NCBI GenBank assembly: GCA_013824835.1
Contig: PNOM01000026.1
Span: 1-33,864 of the forward strand
Origin: Syntrophus sp. (in: bacteria)
Lineage (GTDB): Bacteria; Desulfobacterota; Syntrophorhabdia; Syntrophorhabdales; Syntrophorhabdaceae
Reading direction: 5' to 3'
Length of the DNA stretch: 33,864 nt
Shown here: piece after piece, positions 15,904 to 23,592 of the stretch
Layout: each line of letters starts with the position of its first letter
How positions within the stretch are numbered: position 1 is the first letter of the stretch
Made by a program: the position numbers and the translations under genes
Notes under the pieces: generated by a model
The model's database searches: none
Told to the model about the DNA's origin: nothing
Seen by the model: the letters and a program-made list of their open reading frames with translations, nothing else

Positions 15904-16179
15904 TCATTCCCGTGGCTCATTCGGCAGGGCATTCAGATTACGGACAAAACGCTGGAGGTCGAAAGGTTTTTCATTTTTCATGACCTCATAGACTTCTATG
16001 GCGACAACCCGCGCAACATAGATACGTGCGTCTTTTTCGCTTATACCTTCTCCCATGAGCCGTTCCAGCGTTTCCCTTGTCTCAGGGGGGTCGTTGTCCC
16101 TGATCTGATTCTCCACTACCTCAAGAAACGCCTCCTTGAGATGGGGATTTACTTTTGATTCATTCTGTTTCTTTTTCAT
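15904..16179 (-). CDS. Small conserved hypothetical protein
   Basis: A 91-residue cytoplasmic protein, mostly helical, with a lysine-rich N-terminus. Its core, FLEVVENQIRDNDPPETRET, followed by LMGEGISEKDARIYVARVVA and a final NALPNEP, recalls a widespread small family of unknown function in anaerobes; I cannot name it with confidence. A GTG at 16191 would add four residues, but the GGGAG there nearly touches it. The ATG at 16179 lies 11 bases from the same GGAG, so I prefer it. It converges with the hydrogenase operon and is separated from the methyltransferase by about 50 bases. No cysteines, motifs or membrane segments suggest a function. Confidence 0.65.
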   Translation of the reverse strand: MKKKQNESKVNPHLKEAFLEVVENQIRDNDPPETRETLERLMGEGISEKDARIYVARVVAIEVYEVMKNEKPFDLQRFVRNLNALPNEPRE

Positions 16180-16229
16180 AGTTTTCTTCACTCCCTGAAA
16201 ATGGTCTATTTATCAATTTACAAAAAAAC

Positions 16230-16940
16230 TCACTTCGTTATCTCCACATAGGTATTCAAGCCAATCTGGTCTTCTCTGTAATCATGGCCCTTCAGGGGAC
16301 TGTGAAGAGATTCTCCATATTCTACAAACTTGATGTCCCTGAAGCCTATGTGGCGGCATACAAAGGCCAACTCTTCCCTTGAATAGAAATGAATATGTTC
16401 CCACATGGTGTATGCTTCGGTTTTACCCTTCACATATCCTTCAAAGGTCTGATCGATATAATGCCTTTTGAGTACCCCTTCCATGCCCGGAAAGGATAGC
16501 CTTATAACCCCTCCTTCCCTGAATGTCCGGTATACCTCTGACAGAAATATTATTGAGTCACTCTGATTCAGATGTTCCAGAAAATCCTCGCAAAAACCAT
16601 ACTCAAACCAGTTGTCAGGGAATGGGTGTGGACCAACGAGGTTTACGCTCAGACATGTAAACCCCGGCTGGGTCTTAAGGACAAGGTCTGCGTCAACATT
16701 GAGCCACCCTTCGAGCATCCGGAACCCGCATGCGTAATGAATCATTTTTATATTTCCAGCAAGGTTCTGATTGGTCTGCCCTGCTATCTCAACCTCTCTT
16801 TCTTTCTTCCTGATCTCATATCCAAATACATTCAAACCCTTATCAACCATTCTCTTCGCAAGGCCGATCATATAGATTTTTATAGCCCTCGTCGTTAAGC
16901 GGTTGTCATCAACCTTTTTATTTTTATCGCTTTCTTCCAA
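16230..16940 (-). CDS. Predicted SAM-dependent methyltransferase
   Basis: A 236-residue protein resembling the predicted SAM-dependent methyltransferases of COG4627. The first 60 residues are charged and variable. The Rossmann-like core starts at IKMIHYACGFRMLEGWLNVD, with D of LNVDAD as the usual ribose-binding acidic position. Then come PFPDNWFEYGFCEDFLEHL and LSEVYRTFREGGVIRLSFPG, the post-motif typical of type 11 methyltransferases. The start is TTG at 16940: GGAGG lies 5 bases upstream and no ATG fits better. The first glycine motif is weak (YACGFRML instead of GxGxG), as is common in this group. The substrate is unknown; relatives often sit in polysaccharide clusters, but no such genes are here. 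Confidence 0.75.
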   Translation of the reverse strand: MEESDKNKKVDDNRLTTRAIKIYMIGLAKRMVDKGLNVFGYEIRKKEREVEIAGQTNQNLAGNIKMIHYACGFRMLEGWLNVDADLVLKTQPGFTCLSVNLVGPHPFPDNWFEYGFCEDFLEHLNQSDSIIFLSEVYRTFREGGVIRLSFPGMEGVLKRHYIDQTFEGYVKGKTEAYTMWEHIHFYSREELAFVCRHIGFRDIKFVEYGESLHSPLKGHDYREDQIGLNTYVEITK

Positions 16941-16977
16941 TTATACCTCCACCGAATCTATGCCAAACAAGACTCTT

Positions 16978-17008
16978 AATATATGGAGAATACCCTGTTC
17001 ATTGTCAA
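16978..17008 (-). promoter_or_regulatory. Candidate promoter of the methyltransferase gene
   Basis: On the minus strand a perfect TTGACA (17008-17003) is followed, after 18 or 19 bases, by ATATAT or TATATT (16984-16978). The start codon at 16940 would follow a leader of about 30 bases containing GGAGG. The spacing is slightly long. Confidence 0.45.
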
Positions 17009-17139
17009 GACAAAATTGGAAGGATATATCATAGTTATCTATCCTTCTGGTCGGCCAACGGCTTGTTCGGAAGTACTCATCTGCGGCGTCCTGCTGCACT
17101 TGCGCCCTGCAACGCAATAATTGCCCCCTCTCCCTTTTT

Positions 17140-17159
17140 CCCTCCCGGAGGGGGGAGGG
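17140..17159. repeat. GC-rich extragenic palindrome
   Basis: CCCTCCC (17140-17146) pairs with GGGAGGG (17153-17159) over a 6-base loop, flanked by further C-tracts on the left and G-tracts on the right (about 17124-17175). Elements of this CCCTCTCCC type are dispersed in many bacterial genomes. Only one copy is in the window. Confidence 0.55.
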
Positions 17160-17255
17160 TATGGGTGGGGGTGCCCACAATTGTTGGCCTTCGGTCAGCA
17201 GCGCTCGCAGTCCATCCACATCTAAGCACTCCATTCCAAGCCGTCGTCCACCCAC

Positions 17256-17296
17256 ACCGGTAATCATACGCCTTTACCGTGCGTATGATTACCGGT
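17256..17296. repeat. Perfect 16-bp inverted repeat
   Basis: ACCGGTAATCATACGC (17256-17271) is exactly inverted at 17281-17296 around a 9-base centre, CTTTACCGT. The centre can itself pair in part with the right flank (TTTACC with GGTAAA). There is no T-run, so it is not a standard terminator for the transporter transcript arriving on the minus strand. It could be a protein-binding site, a recombination-type site or an extragenic palindrome. Confidence 0.75.
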
Positions 17297-17448
17297 AAAA
17301 TTAGGCATAACTGAGTACGTTCTATAGTTCTTCAGTTTGTAGTATATTCCGGCACCCTCAGCGTTAAAGATATCTTATTGGTGCCAGGAGCCGTCCAAGA
17401 ATATTAGCATTTTACCTCAGCATAATTGACATATACACTTTTAGATAT

Positions 17449-18855
17449 TTAACCCGGCAAAAGACCCATCATTTTCCAGTAGGGATAGCTGAGGAGTATA
17501 CCCATGATCACCGCAACCCCATAAAGTGCGCCGGCAAGGGCCACCTGGCCGCCTGACCACCCTCTCGACTTTGTCATGGTATCTCCGATCATTATAAACG
17601 GCTGTTGATAGGCGAGGAAAAAGGAATTGCCTGCGGCAATTATTGCCACGCTCACCAGCACCGGGTGAATGCCAAGTTTTTCATAGAGGGGTATAAAAAC
17701 AGGCGAAAAGAGGGCAACTGTTGTATAACCCCAGGGAACATCTATAAACCGTATCGCCCAGAACACAACAGTAACAACGAGAAGGAACATAAGGGGCGAA
17801 CCGGCCAAAGTGAGAACAGCCGGTTCAATAAGCGGTCCTGCCCAGCCGGAGATGCCGGCACTAACAAACATCGCGGTAAGACTCATCACTACAGCAAGGA
17901 AGTTGATGATATCCCAGTTGACTCCTGACGAAATATCGGAGACCTTCACAATACCGACGGCTATAAGCGCCGCAAGGGTCAGGAGGGCAGTCATTGGAGT
18001 CGTAACACCCGTCCATTTCTCCGTAGAGAAGAGGACAAAGGCGCATATAAGTATGCCGCCGCACATGATCTCCTGTCTTGTTATCCTTCCCATGGCTCCA
18101 TACTGTTCCTTGAAGGCCTGACGGCTGAGGCGGAGAGGCTCTTCTGGCTTAAAAAAGATATACACAAGAATGAGAAAGAGGATTGTGATGAGCATCCAGG
18201 GCACTGCCATATATGCAAACCATGTCCCCGGTGTCACGAGGACTTTCATAGCCGTCGGATAAAAACCCATCATGAGAATCCCCCAGAGGGAACCCGTCTG
18301 CCAGCCGATACCGGGCAGGATGGCTGTTCCCCAGGCAGTCAGGCATATAAGGGCTGAGCCCTTCGATTTGTCATGAATTTTACAGGCCTCCACAAGGCTC
18401 ATGGCAATGGGCATCACGATAGCGAGTCTTACGGTAATGGAAGGGGTAAGGGCTGAAAGGATAATGCCAATTATGAACCAGCTTACGCATATAGTCAGGT
18501 AGCTTGGCTCAAACTTCGTGAGAACAAAGTACGCAACCCTTTTTCCCAGACCGGTCTTCACAAGGGCAAAACCGAAGAAAAGGGCAGGAATCAACACCCA
18601 GACCGCAGAACTGGTATAGCCGCTCGTGACAGTGGCAAGAGGCAGTTTGAAAATCAGCCCTCCTGCAAGGAGTATCGTGATACCCGAGAGATAGGGCGTA
18701 CTGTCCGCCTTAAAGACCCACATGGCGAGGCACACAAGGGTCAGCGCGCCTATATAGTGGCCCTGGGGGGCAAGCCCGGCAAAGGGCTTCATAAGCGCTA
18801 TGACCACGGCAATCCCGATAAAGACTAAAAGTGCAGGTTTTTTTATGTTACTCAT
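17449..18855 (-). CDS. DASS-family (SLC13-type) anion transporter
   Basis: A 468-residue inner-membrane protein with about a dozen hydrophobic segments in two similar halves, typical of divalent anion:Na+ symporters (dicarboxylate, sulfate or other oxyanions). Halfway through each half the family normally has an SNT substrate motif. Here the corresponding stretches read SALTPSITVRLAIVMPI and AAGNSFFLAYQQPF, so both canonical motifs are changed and the substrate cannot be predicted. Other family-like stretches are AVWVLIPALFFGFALVKTGL and INFLAVVMSLTAMFVSAGI. AGGAGG lies 8 bases before the ATG. It is transcribed alone, with a 300-base spacer upstream. A role in carboxylate exchange in a syntroph is only a guess. 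Confidence 0.83.
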   Translation of the reverse strand: MSNIKKPALLVFIGIAVVIALMKPFAGLAPQGHYIGALTLVCLAMWVFKADSTPYLSGITILLAGGLIFKLPLATVTSGYTSSAVWVLIPALFFGFALVKTGLGKRVAYFVLTKFEPSYLTICVSWFIIGIILSALTPSITVRLAIVMPIAMSLVEACKIHDKSKGSALICLTAWGTAILPGIGWQTGSLWGILMMGFYPTAMKVLVTPGTWFAYMAVPWMLITILFLILVYIFFKPEEPLRLSRQAFKEQYGAMGRITRQEIMCGGILICAFVLFSTEKWTGVTTPMTALLTLAALIAVGIVKVSDISSGVNWDIINFLAVVMSLTAMFVSAGISGWAGPLIEPAVLTLAGSPLMFLLVVTVVFWAIRFIDVPWGYTTVALFSPVFIPLYEKLGIHPVLVSVAIIAAGNSFFLAYQQPFIMIGDTMTKSRGWSGGQVALAGALYGVAVIMGILLSYPYWKMMGLLPG

Positions 18856-19160
18856 CCATCAGCCTCCTGTTTTTTCTCTTGTGCAGCATAACCAGATTCA
18901 CATATAAATAGGGTCATGAATATTCATTGCTGCATGAAATATTGGTATACAGGCATACTGGGGATGGGACACGAAGATGTCGGCCCCTGGACATCAGGAA
19001 AGCACGTATATGTGCATTATCATGTACTCAAGGAGCACAAAAAATCAAGGAAAAATATCCTCTCCGCTCCCTTGCGGGAGTCTCTTGGAAACACGTCTTA
19101 CAGGAGGTTAGGAGGCAGGTGGAAATTGCTTCCTAACCTCCTACCCTTCCACCCATTTGT
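18856..19160. other. 305-base spacer between transporter and dynamin-like gene
   Basis: It must hold the transporter promoter on the minus strand, but I see no good -35/-10 pair. Two palindromes stand out: a 12-bp perfect palindrome ATGAATATTCAT at 18916-18927, a possible operator, and a long hairpin at 19102-19142 just after the dynamin-like stop. A plus-strand open frame from 18916 runs into the opposite strand of the dynamin-like gene and has no coding character. No RNA gene is recognised. Confidence 0.5.
19102..19142. terminator. Long hairpin downstream of the dynamin-like gene
   Basis: AGGAGGTTAGGAGGCA (19102-19117) pairs with TGCTTCCTAACCTCCT (19127-19142), 15 of 16 pairs canonical and the remaining one G-T, over a 9-base loop. 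It starts about 18 bases past the minus-strand stop. No T-tract follows on the minus strand, so it may protect the 3' end or be a weak terminator rather than a classical one. Confidence 0.5.
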
Positions 19161-20840
19161 TTACGTATCCAGTTTTTCCGACACCTTTTTTAATTCATCG
19201 ATCATTATGCTGATTTTGTCATTCTGTCCGGTTGTCTGTGAAAGAAGGGCGTCAATCGTGAAGAGTTCATCATATACATATTTTAATGCCTGGTCTTTTA
19301 TTGCCTCGATAGTCCTGTTTATGCGGACTTCCCACTGGTATGCAAGGCGGGAAAGGTGTATGTCAACCACTCTTGGAAGTTGTTTTAAAAAGTGTTTCTC
19401 AAAGATACCTCTGAAAATACACATGGGGAAAAGGAACCAGAGGGTATCGAAATGAAAATCAAAGATTTTGGTAAAAACCACGTCAGGATGTGTTGGCTCA
19501 GGGACTTCGATCACCCAGTCCATATTGTTGAGTTTCACTCCCAGCACCCTTTCGATGTTTCTATCAAGGAGGTTTCTAAAAAGCTCAACCGAACGGGATA
19601 TGCTGTTATGAGCCTTTTTCAGGGTCCCGAAAAAGTGCTTGTAGTCGGCCCTCGATATATGATCCATTTCTGCAACCATATTTTCCATTAGCCAGTCTTC
19701 GTATTGCCGGGTAAGCCTCCATAGATTCCCCTTCCAAAGGGGCATTTCTTCAGAAAGCCTCGCAAGGAGTTTTTGAATGAGCTGCTTCCTGTGTGTGTCA
19801 TTGAGATACGTTGCGATGAGAGTTCTCGTCTGCTGCATATTTTCCCTGGTGATAAGGAAAAGTTCTGATTGTATCAGATCATAGTTGACCTTCTCGTCAA
19901 AAATGAGTTTCTTGAGTGCTTCCCGGTCAGAATCAGCCTTCATTGATGTTTTGAGGGCAATCCCAAGGTAACCCAAACAATGTCGGGCAAGAGACCTGGT
20001 CTTATGAAGGAGAATGCCCCTGAACTCTGCATCCCGGTTTTGTGACAGATTAAGGAGCAGTTGGTCAAGCCACCGTTTATATAGATGTGCTTTTTTAAGG
20101 GTGGAGTAACGCAGTATCTGGAAGTCCCTGTTAAATTCTCTCTTTAAAGAATCCTTGAAGAATTTGACTACTTCCTTCTGCTGCTCCTCCGAGAGGAGAT
20201 CAACCTTTGTAAGGAGGAGAAATACCTTCGGGGTAAACTCCATAAGCTCGCGAATCAGATTAAGATCATTTTCGGATAGAGGCCGATCGGAGCTTACGGC
20301 AACCACGGCAGCGCCCACTCTGGGGAGCCATTCCTCGGAGACCTCCGTATTATACTTAAAGACACTCCCCAATCCGGGGGTATCCACCAGCCGAAGCCCC
20401 GCATAGGGTGCAAGGGATGTGATTTCAATATCAACTACCTCCACATCCTTCTCGTTTGCAATATTTTTTGCCTCTGAAATGTACTCCTCAATCTCATTGA
20501 TGGCAACCTCAGACTGCTTCCCGTTAAAATATGTAACGATTGCCCGTTCACGAAGCCCGTACTGGAGGCGTGTTATTACCGTTGTAACGGGAATAACCCC
20601 CACGGGAAGTATGGGTATTCCTATGAGGCTATTGATAAAAGAACTCTTTCCCGCCTTGAACTGACCAAGTATTGCCACATCGATCAGGGGATTTTCAACG
20701 AAAAGGCCTTCACATGCCGCAATCTGGCGATTGAGAGACATAATATGAAACTCTTTTGTTATCTCTTTAATCTGTTGTACAAGCTGACCAGCCGTACTCT
20801 GACCTGTGTTGGATATGCTATTGTGTCCACGATATTCCAT
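19161..20840 (-). CDS. Bacterial dynamin-like GTPase
   Basis: A 559-residue large GTPase. The G1 P-loop is GQFKAGKSS (residues 59-67), the G2 threonines are in PVTTVITRL, G3 is DTPGLGS (153-159) and G4 is TKVD (211-214). A long helical stalk with basic and acidic residues follows. Near residues 465-490 there is a strongly hydrophobic stretch (FDTLWFLFPMCIFRGIFEK) like the membrane-binding paddle of bacterial dynamin-like proteins, then a final helical part. Family members remodel membranes during stress, vesiculation or phage attack. GGGAGGAG lies 5 bases before the ATG. It is divergent from the CRISPR type III-B island, 290 bases away; a defence link is possible but unproven. Confidence 0.87.
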   Translation of the reverse strand: MEYRGHNSISNTGQSTAGQLVQQIKEITKEFHIMSLNRQIAACEGLFVENPLIDVAILGQFKAGKSSFINSLIGIPILPVGVIPVTTVITRLQYGLRERAIVTYFNGKQSEVAINEIEEYISEAKNIANEKDVEVVDIEITSLAPYAGLRLVDTPGLGSVFKYNTEVSEEWLPRVGAAVVAVSSDRPLSENDLNLIRELMEFTPKVFLLLTKVDLLSEEQQKEVVKFFKDSLKREFNRDFQILRYSTLKKAHLYKRWLDQLLLNLSQNRDAEFRGILLHKTRSLARHCLGYLGIALKTSMKADSDREALKKLIFDEKVNYDLIQSELFLITRENMQQTRTLIATYLNDTHRKQLIQKLLARLSEEMPLWKGNLWRLTRQYEDWLMENMVAEMDHISRADYKHFFGTLKKAHNSISRSVELFRNLLDRNIERVLGVKLNNMDWVIEVPEPTHPDVVFTKIFDFHFDTLWFLFPMCIFRGIFEKHFLKQLPRVVDIHLSRLAYQWEVRINRTIEAIKDQALKYVYDELFTIDALLSQTTGQNDKISIMIDELKKVSEKLDT

Positions 20841-21063
20841 GTGCTCCTCCCATAAACCTCCCGCAAGTCCCTATTGTTATCAAAACGGGGTTTTACGGGA
20901 GACGGCTTATTACAGGTAGGAGTCATTAGCCCATGAAAGGCGGTTAAATGGCGGACCCCATCACCATTTTAAAACTATCATATTGAGTGATAAAATTATA
21001 CAAAATTGCATAGTGCATTGAATTCTTAATTTATAGCTATCATATACCATTATAAAGATAAAC

Positions 21064-21096
21064 AGGACAAAAACATTTCTGAAACGTTTTTGTCCT
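21064..21096. promoter_or_regulatory. 11-bp inverted repeat in the divergent spacer before the CRISPR island
   Basis: AGGACAAAAAC (21064-21074) and GTTTTTGTCCT (21086-21096) form a perfect stem over 11 bases, 34 bases upstream of the CARF gene ATG. The surrounding 20841-21130 spacer is AT-rich and must contain two divergent promoters, though I cannot pick clear hexamers. The repeat could be an operator or a terminator-like attenuator with a short T-stretch in its right arm. Confidence 0.5.
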
Positions 21097-21130
21097 TGTA
21101 ATAAATCACCCTGCCCTGTAGAATCGTCTT

Positions 21131-22303
21131 ATGCACCTCAATTCAGGCCATCATCCCCCGCAACGGGATATTCTTGTCGCAGTATTGGGCACAACCCCTC
21201 AGATTATCAGCGAGACCATCTTTGCCCTCGCTCAGAGGGAAACGCCCGTCTTCCCTCAGGAAATCTACATTGTCACCACTGCCGTGGGACGGGATCGCGC
21301 TGTGGAGACGCTCCTCAATCAAGGCATCCTGACTCGACTTGCCGCTGAATGGAATATACCGGTGCCAGCCATTACGGACAGCTCTTTTATCATTCCTGTT
21401 GGACCGGATTACGGGTCAATGGAAGACATCCGGGATGAGAAAGAAAATGAGACCATGGGCGATATTATTACCAATCTCATCAGAAGGCTGACGGAAGATC
21501 CTGACGTTCGGCTCCATTGCTCCATTGCCGGGGGCCGTAAGACCATGAGCTTCTATCTCGGGGCCGCGCTGCAACTCTTCGGCAGACCGTGGGACAAATT
21601 GTATCATGTGCTGGTCACGCCGGAGTTCGAGACAAACCCGCACTTCTTCTATCCCCCGAGGACTGCCAGGGAAATTGAATTACGGTGTGCTGATGGTTCG
21701 ACAAGAATGGCATCTACCGGAGAAGCAATCATACGCCTTCCTGAACTACCCTTTATACGCCTTCGGGAGAGGATGACCCTCCCCGCACAAGGTTTCAGGG
21801 AACTCGTTGCAGAAGGACAGAAGGAGATCGACACTGCGACAATACAGCCTCACGTGAAGATCAATCTCAGGGAACGGACCGTTCATGTCGGGAGCGCATT
21901 CGTTGAAATGGTGCCTGTACAGATTATGGTATACGCCCTCTTTTTGCGGCAGAAACTTGAACACTGCAAATATCCTGACCGCATCTACTGTGGCGACTGC
22001 ACCGACTGTTTTCTGGAGATGGCCGACCTGTGCAGCCAGGCCACGCTTGAGACTATGGCGGATGATTACCGGACTATATACGGCGGCGCATCCTTCCGTA
22101 GGGACGAGATACTCGATAGATGGAGGAAAAACAGCAACCTGCCGGGAACAATACGACAGAATATAAGCAAGATCAAAAAGGATATCGACGACCAGATGGA
22201 GGACAAGGTGCTCCTGCCCCTGTACGTGATCTCAAGCATCAAAAAGTATGGCAGCACACGTTACGGGGTGAGAGTGGAAAAGGGGAAAATAGGGGTGGAG
22301 TGA
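21131..22303 (+). CDS. CARF-domain CRISPR-associated protein (Cas_NE0113-like) with winged-helix-like C-terminus
   Basis: A 390-residue protein. Residues 12-215 form a CARF domain, expected to bind cyclic oligoadenylate: ILVAVLGTTPQIISETIFAL, IYIVTTAVGR and SIAGGRKTMSFYLG (131-144), followed by HVLVTPEFE. This matches the Cas_NE0113 type as I remember it. Residues 242-275 (VKINLRERTVHVGSAFVEMV, then VQIMVYALFL) and 340-388 look like an OmpR-type winged helix split by an insertion. The insertion has C279, C287, C290, C293 and C301, able to bind Zn or Fe-S. There is no HEPN or PD-(D/E)XK motif. It may be a ring nuclease or a cOA-controlled transcription regulator of this locus. No clear ribosome binding site precedes the ATG. 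Confidence 0.8.
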   Translation: MHLNSGHHPPQRDILVAVLGTTPQIISETIFALAQRETPVFPQEIYIVTTAVGRDRAVETLLNQGILTRLAAEWNIPVPAITDSSFIIPVGPDYGSMEDIRDEKENETMGDIITNLIRRLTEDPDVRLHCSIAGGRKTMSFYLGAALQLFGRPWDKLYHVLVTPEFETNPHFFYPPRTAREIELRCADGSTRMASTGEAIIRLPELPFIRLRERMTLPAQGFRELVAEGQKEIDTATIQPHVKINLRERTVHVGSAFVEMVPVQIMVYALFLRQKLEHCKYPDRIYCGDCTDCFLEMADLCSQATLETMADDYRTIYGGASFRRDEILDRWRKNSNLPGTIRQNISKIKKDIDDQMEDKVLLPLYVISSIKKYGSTRYGVRVEKGKIGVE

Positions 22304-22393
22304 GGTGGGAGAAACATGCCTGCATTATCTCCTTCTGAAGCTACAGAGGTTTGTGATGTGGCGAGGATAGCAAGTTTCGTATGAGGTGGAAAA

Positions 22394-22486
22394 ATGGAAA
22401 GTTTTAATCAGAGGGAGCATGGGACGGTTATTATTGCTGGGGCGGCTCTGAATGATACTGTCGAGGGGGACATATGGAATCAATAA
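22394..22486 (+). CDS. Possible 30-residue leader peptide before cmr1
   Basis: A short frame starting MESFNQREHGTVIIAGAALN, with GAGGTGG 4 bases before its ATG. It ends 13 bases inside cmr1, so it could couple translation into the Cmr operon. It resembles nothing I know. It is the only candidate in the 170-base gap apart from a 22-codon frame at 22315, and may be chance. Confidence 0.25.
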   Translation: MESFNQREHGTVIIAGAALNDTVEGDIWNQ

Positions 22487-23592
22487 CTTGTGAAATAGAA
22501 ATACTGACGCCCATGTTTATTGGAGGCGCACCACAGACGTTAATTAATGGAGAACCAGGAAAAGCCATCTGCGAATTACGAGCGCAATCCATAAAAGGCC
22601 TGTTGCGATTTTGGTGGAGGGCTTATAAATATGGTCAGATCACGGGAATACATGATGTTGAATTAATGTTGCAAAAACTACAAAAGGAAGAAGGCAATAT
22701 TTTCGGATCAGTTTCAGGGGGCGGCACCAAAAGCAGTTTTGCTATCTCTATATCGCCTAAGCATTTGGACATATCCAGTCAACCGTTGCCGAACCAGGCA
22801 AGCCATAAGGTACCAGTGAAGGGGAAAACTTTTTCTACCAATATCTTGGAATACCTTTGCTACGGCACATATGAATACGTTAAAGGGCAAGGAAACAAGT
22901 TCATCAGAGAATATCTAAAAGAGAACCAGGTATTCAATTTGAAACTCAGATTCGACAATCAAGACTATAGAGAAGACATATTAACTGCGCTCTACCTTTT
23001 TTCTGAATTTGGTGGTATTGGCTCAAGATCAAGAAACGGGTTCGGCAGTTTTATGGTACAGAATAAAGATGAAGTGTTTGGTGCATTAGGAGATGGTTTC
23101 TTGAAAAATATCATTTCCAACAAGGACTTTCTGAATAGACTCAAGGTGTCCGACGAAATCCCGCCTTTTACTGCATTTTCCAGTGGCATTAAATTATTCA
23201 CAACCTTTAAGAAGGATTATAGAAGTTGGGATTTGTGTCTTGCGGATCTCGGTAAAGTCTATAGAAGCTGCCGCGAAGAACTGGAACCCAGGCATCATTA
23301 CGAAAAGAGACAATACATCGGAGCGCCGCTTGATCCGCCACAAGAACATTCCAAATCAATCCTGGAACGGCATTCTAAACCCTATTTCTTGAAAGTTACA
23401 AAGGTCGGAAGCAGTGTATATTGTGGCAGTATCCTTTTTATCCCTTCTTTTTATGTTTATAACGAATATGAAACCAAGGACAAGACGCGTCCCCCCTTCA
23501 ATAGAGCAAGAGACAATATTCAATTTCAACAGACCTGCATGTTGTTTAATGCTTTGCTGACAAAGGACAAAGGGCTGGAGGCCATATTATGA
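22474..23592 (+). CDS. cmr1: Type III-B effector subunit Cmr1 (RAMP)
   Basis: A 372-residue RAMP protein that caps the 3' end of the crRNA-bound Cmr complex. The diagnostic segment is LRAQSIKGLLRFWWRAYKYG at about residues 35-54, preceded by an RRM-like first strand (ITCEIEILTPMFIGGAP). The second RAMP half has FGGIGSRSRNGFGSF, the glycine-rich loop of the family, near residue 180. GAGGGGG lies before the ATG. Its end overlaps the cas10 start by 4 bases (ATGA). It is the first of six contiguous cmr genes whose junctions nearly all overlap, so they are surely one operon. Confidence 0.95.
   Translation: MESITCEIEILTPMFIGGAPQTLINGEPGKAICELRAQSIKGLLRFWWRAYKYGQITGIHDVELMLQKLQKEEGNIFGSVSGGGTKSSFAISISPKHLDISSQPLPNQASHKVPVKGKTFSTNILEYLCYGTYEYVKGQGNKFIREYLKENQVFNLKLRFDNQDYREDILTALYLFSEFGGIGSRSRNGFGSFMVQNKDEVFGALGDGFLKNIISNKDFLNRLKVSDEIPPFTAFSSGIKLFTTFKKDYRSWDLCLADLGKVYRSCREELEPRHHYEKRQYIGAPLDPPQEHSKSILERHSKPYFLKVTKVGSSVYCGSILFIPSFYVYNEYETKDKTRPPFNRARDNIQFQQTCMLFNALLTKDKGLEAIL

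Larger units (their letters stand above)
16941..17448. other. 508-base gene-poor spacer rich in palindromes
   Basis: No convincing gene lies here. The minus strand carries an open frame of 108 codons up to 16941, but it runs through a palindromic repeat whose translation (PPIPSPLREGKRERG) is a usual sign of extragenic repeats, and its ATG lies in another hairpin. From the methyltransferase side the spacer holds a TTGACA-type promoter, a CCCTCCC/GGGAGGG hairpin at 17140-17159, and a perfect 16-bp inverted repeat at 17256-17296. The last 150 bases, next to the transporter stop, are AT-rich and featureless. Confidence 0.6.

Noticed and set aside
16941-17267. Minus-strand open frame of 108 codons
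   Set aside because: It translates a GC-rich extragenic repeat, starts within a hairpin and overlaps a TTGACA promoter. At best it is a relict.
18916-19455. Plus-strand open frame of 179 codons
   Set aside because: It runs from the palindromic spacer into the antisense of the dynamin-like gene, has no ribosome binding site and no protein-like pattern.
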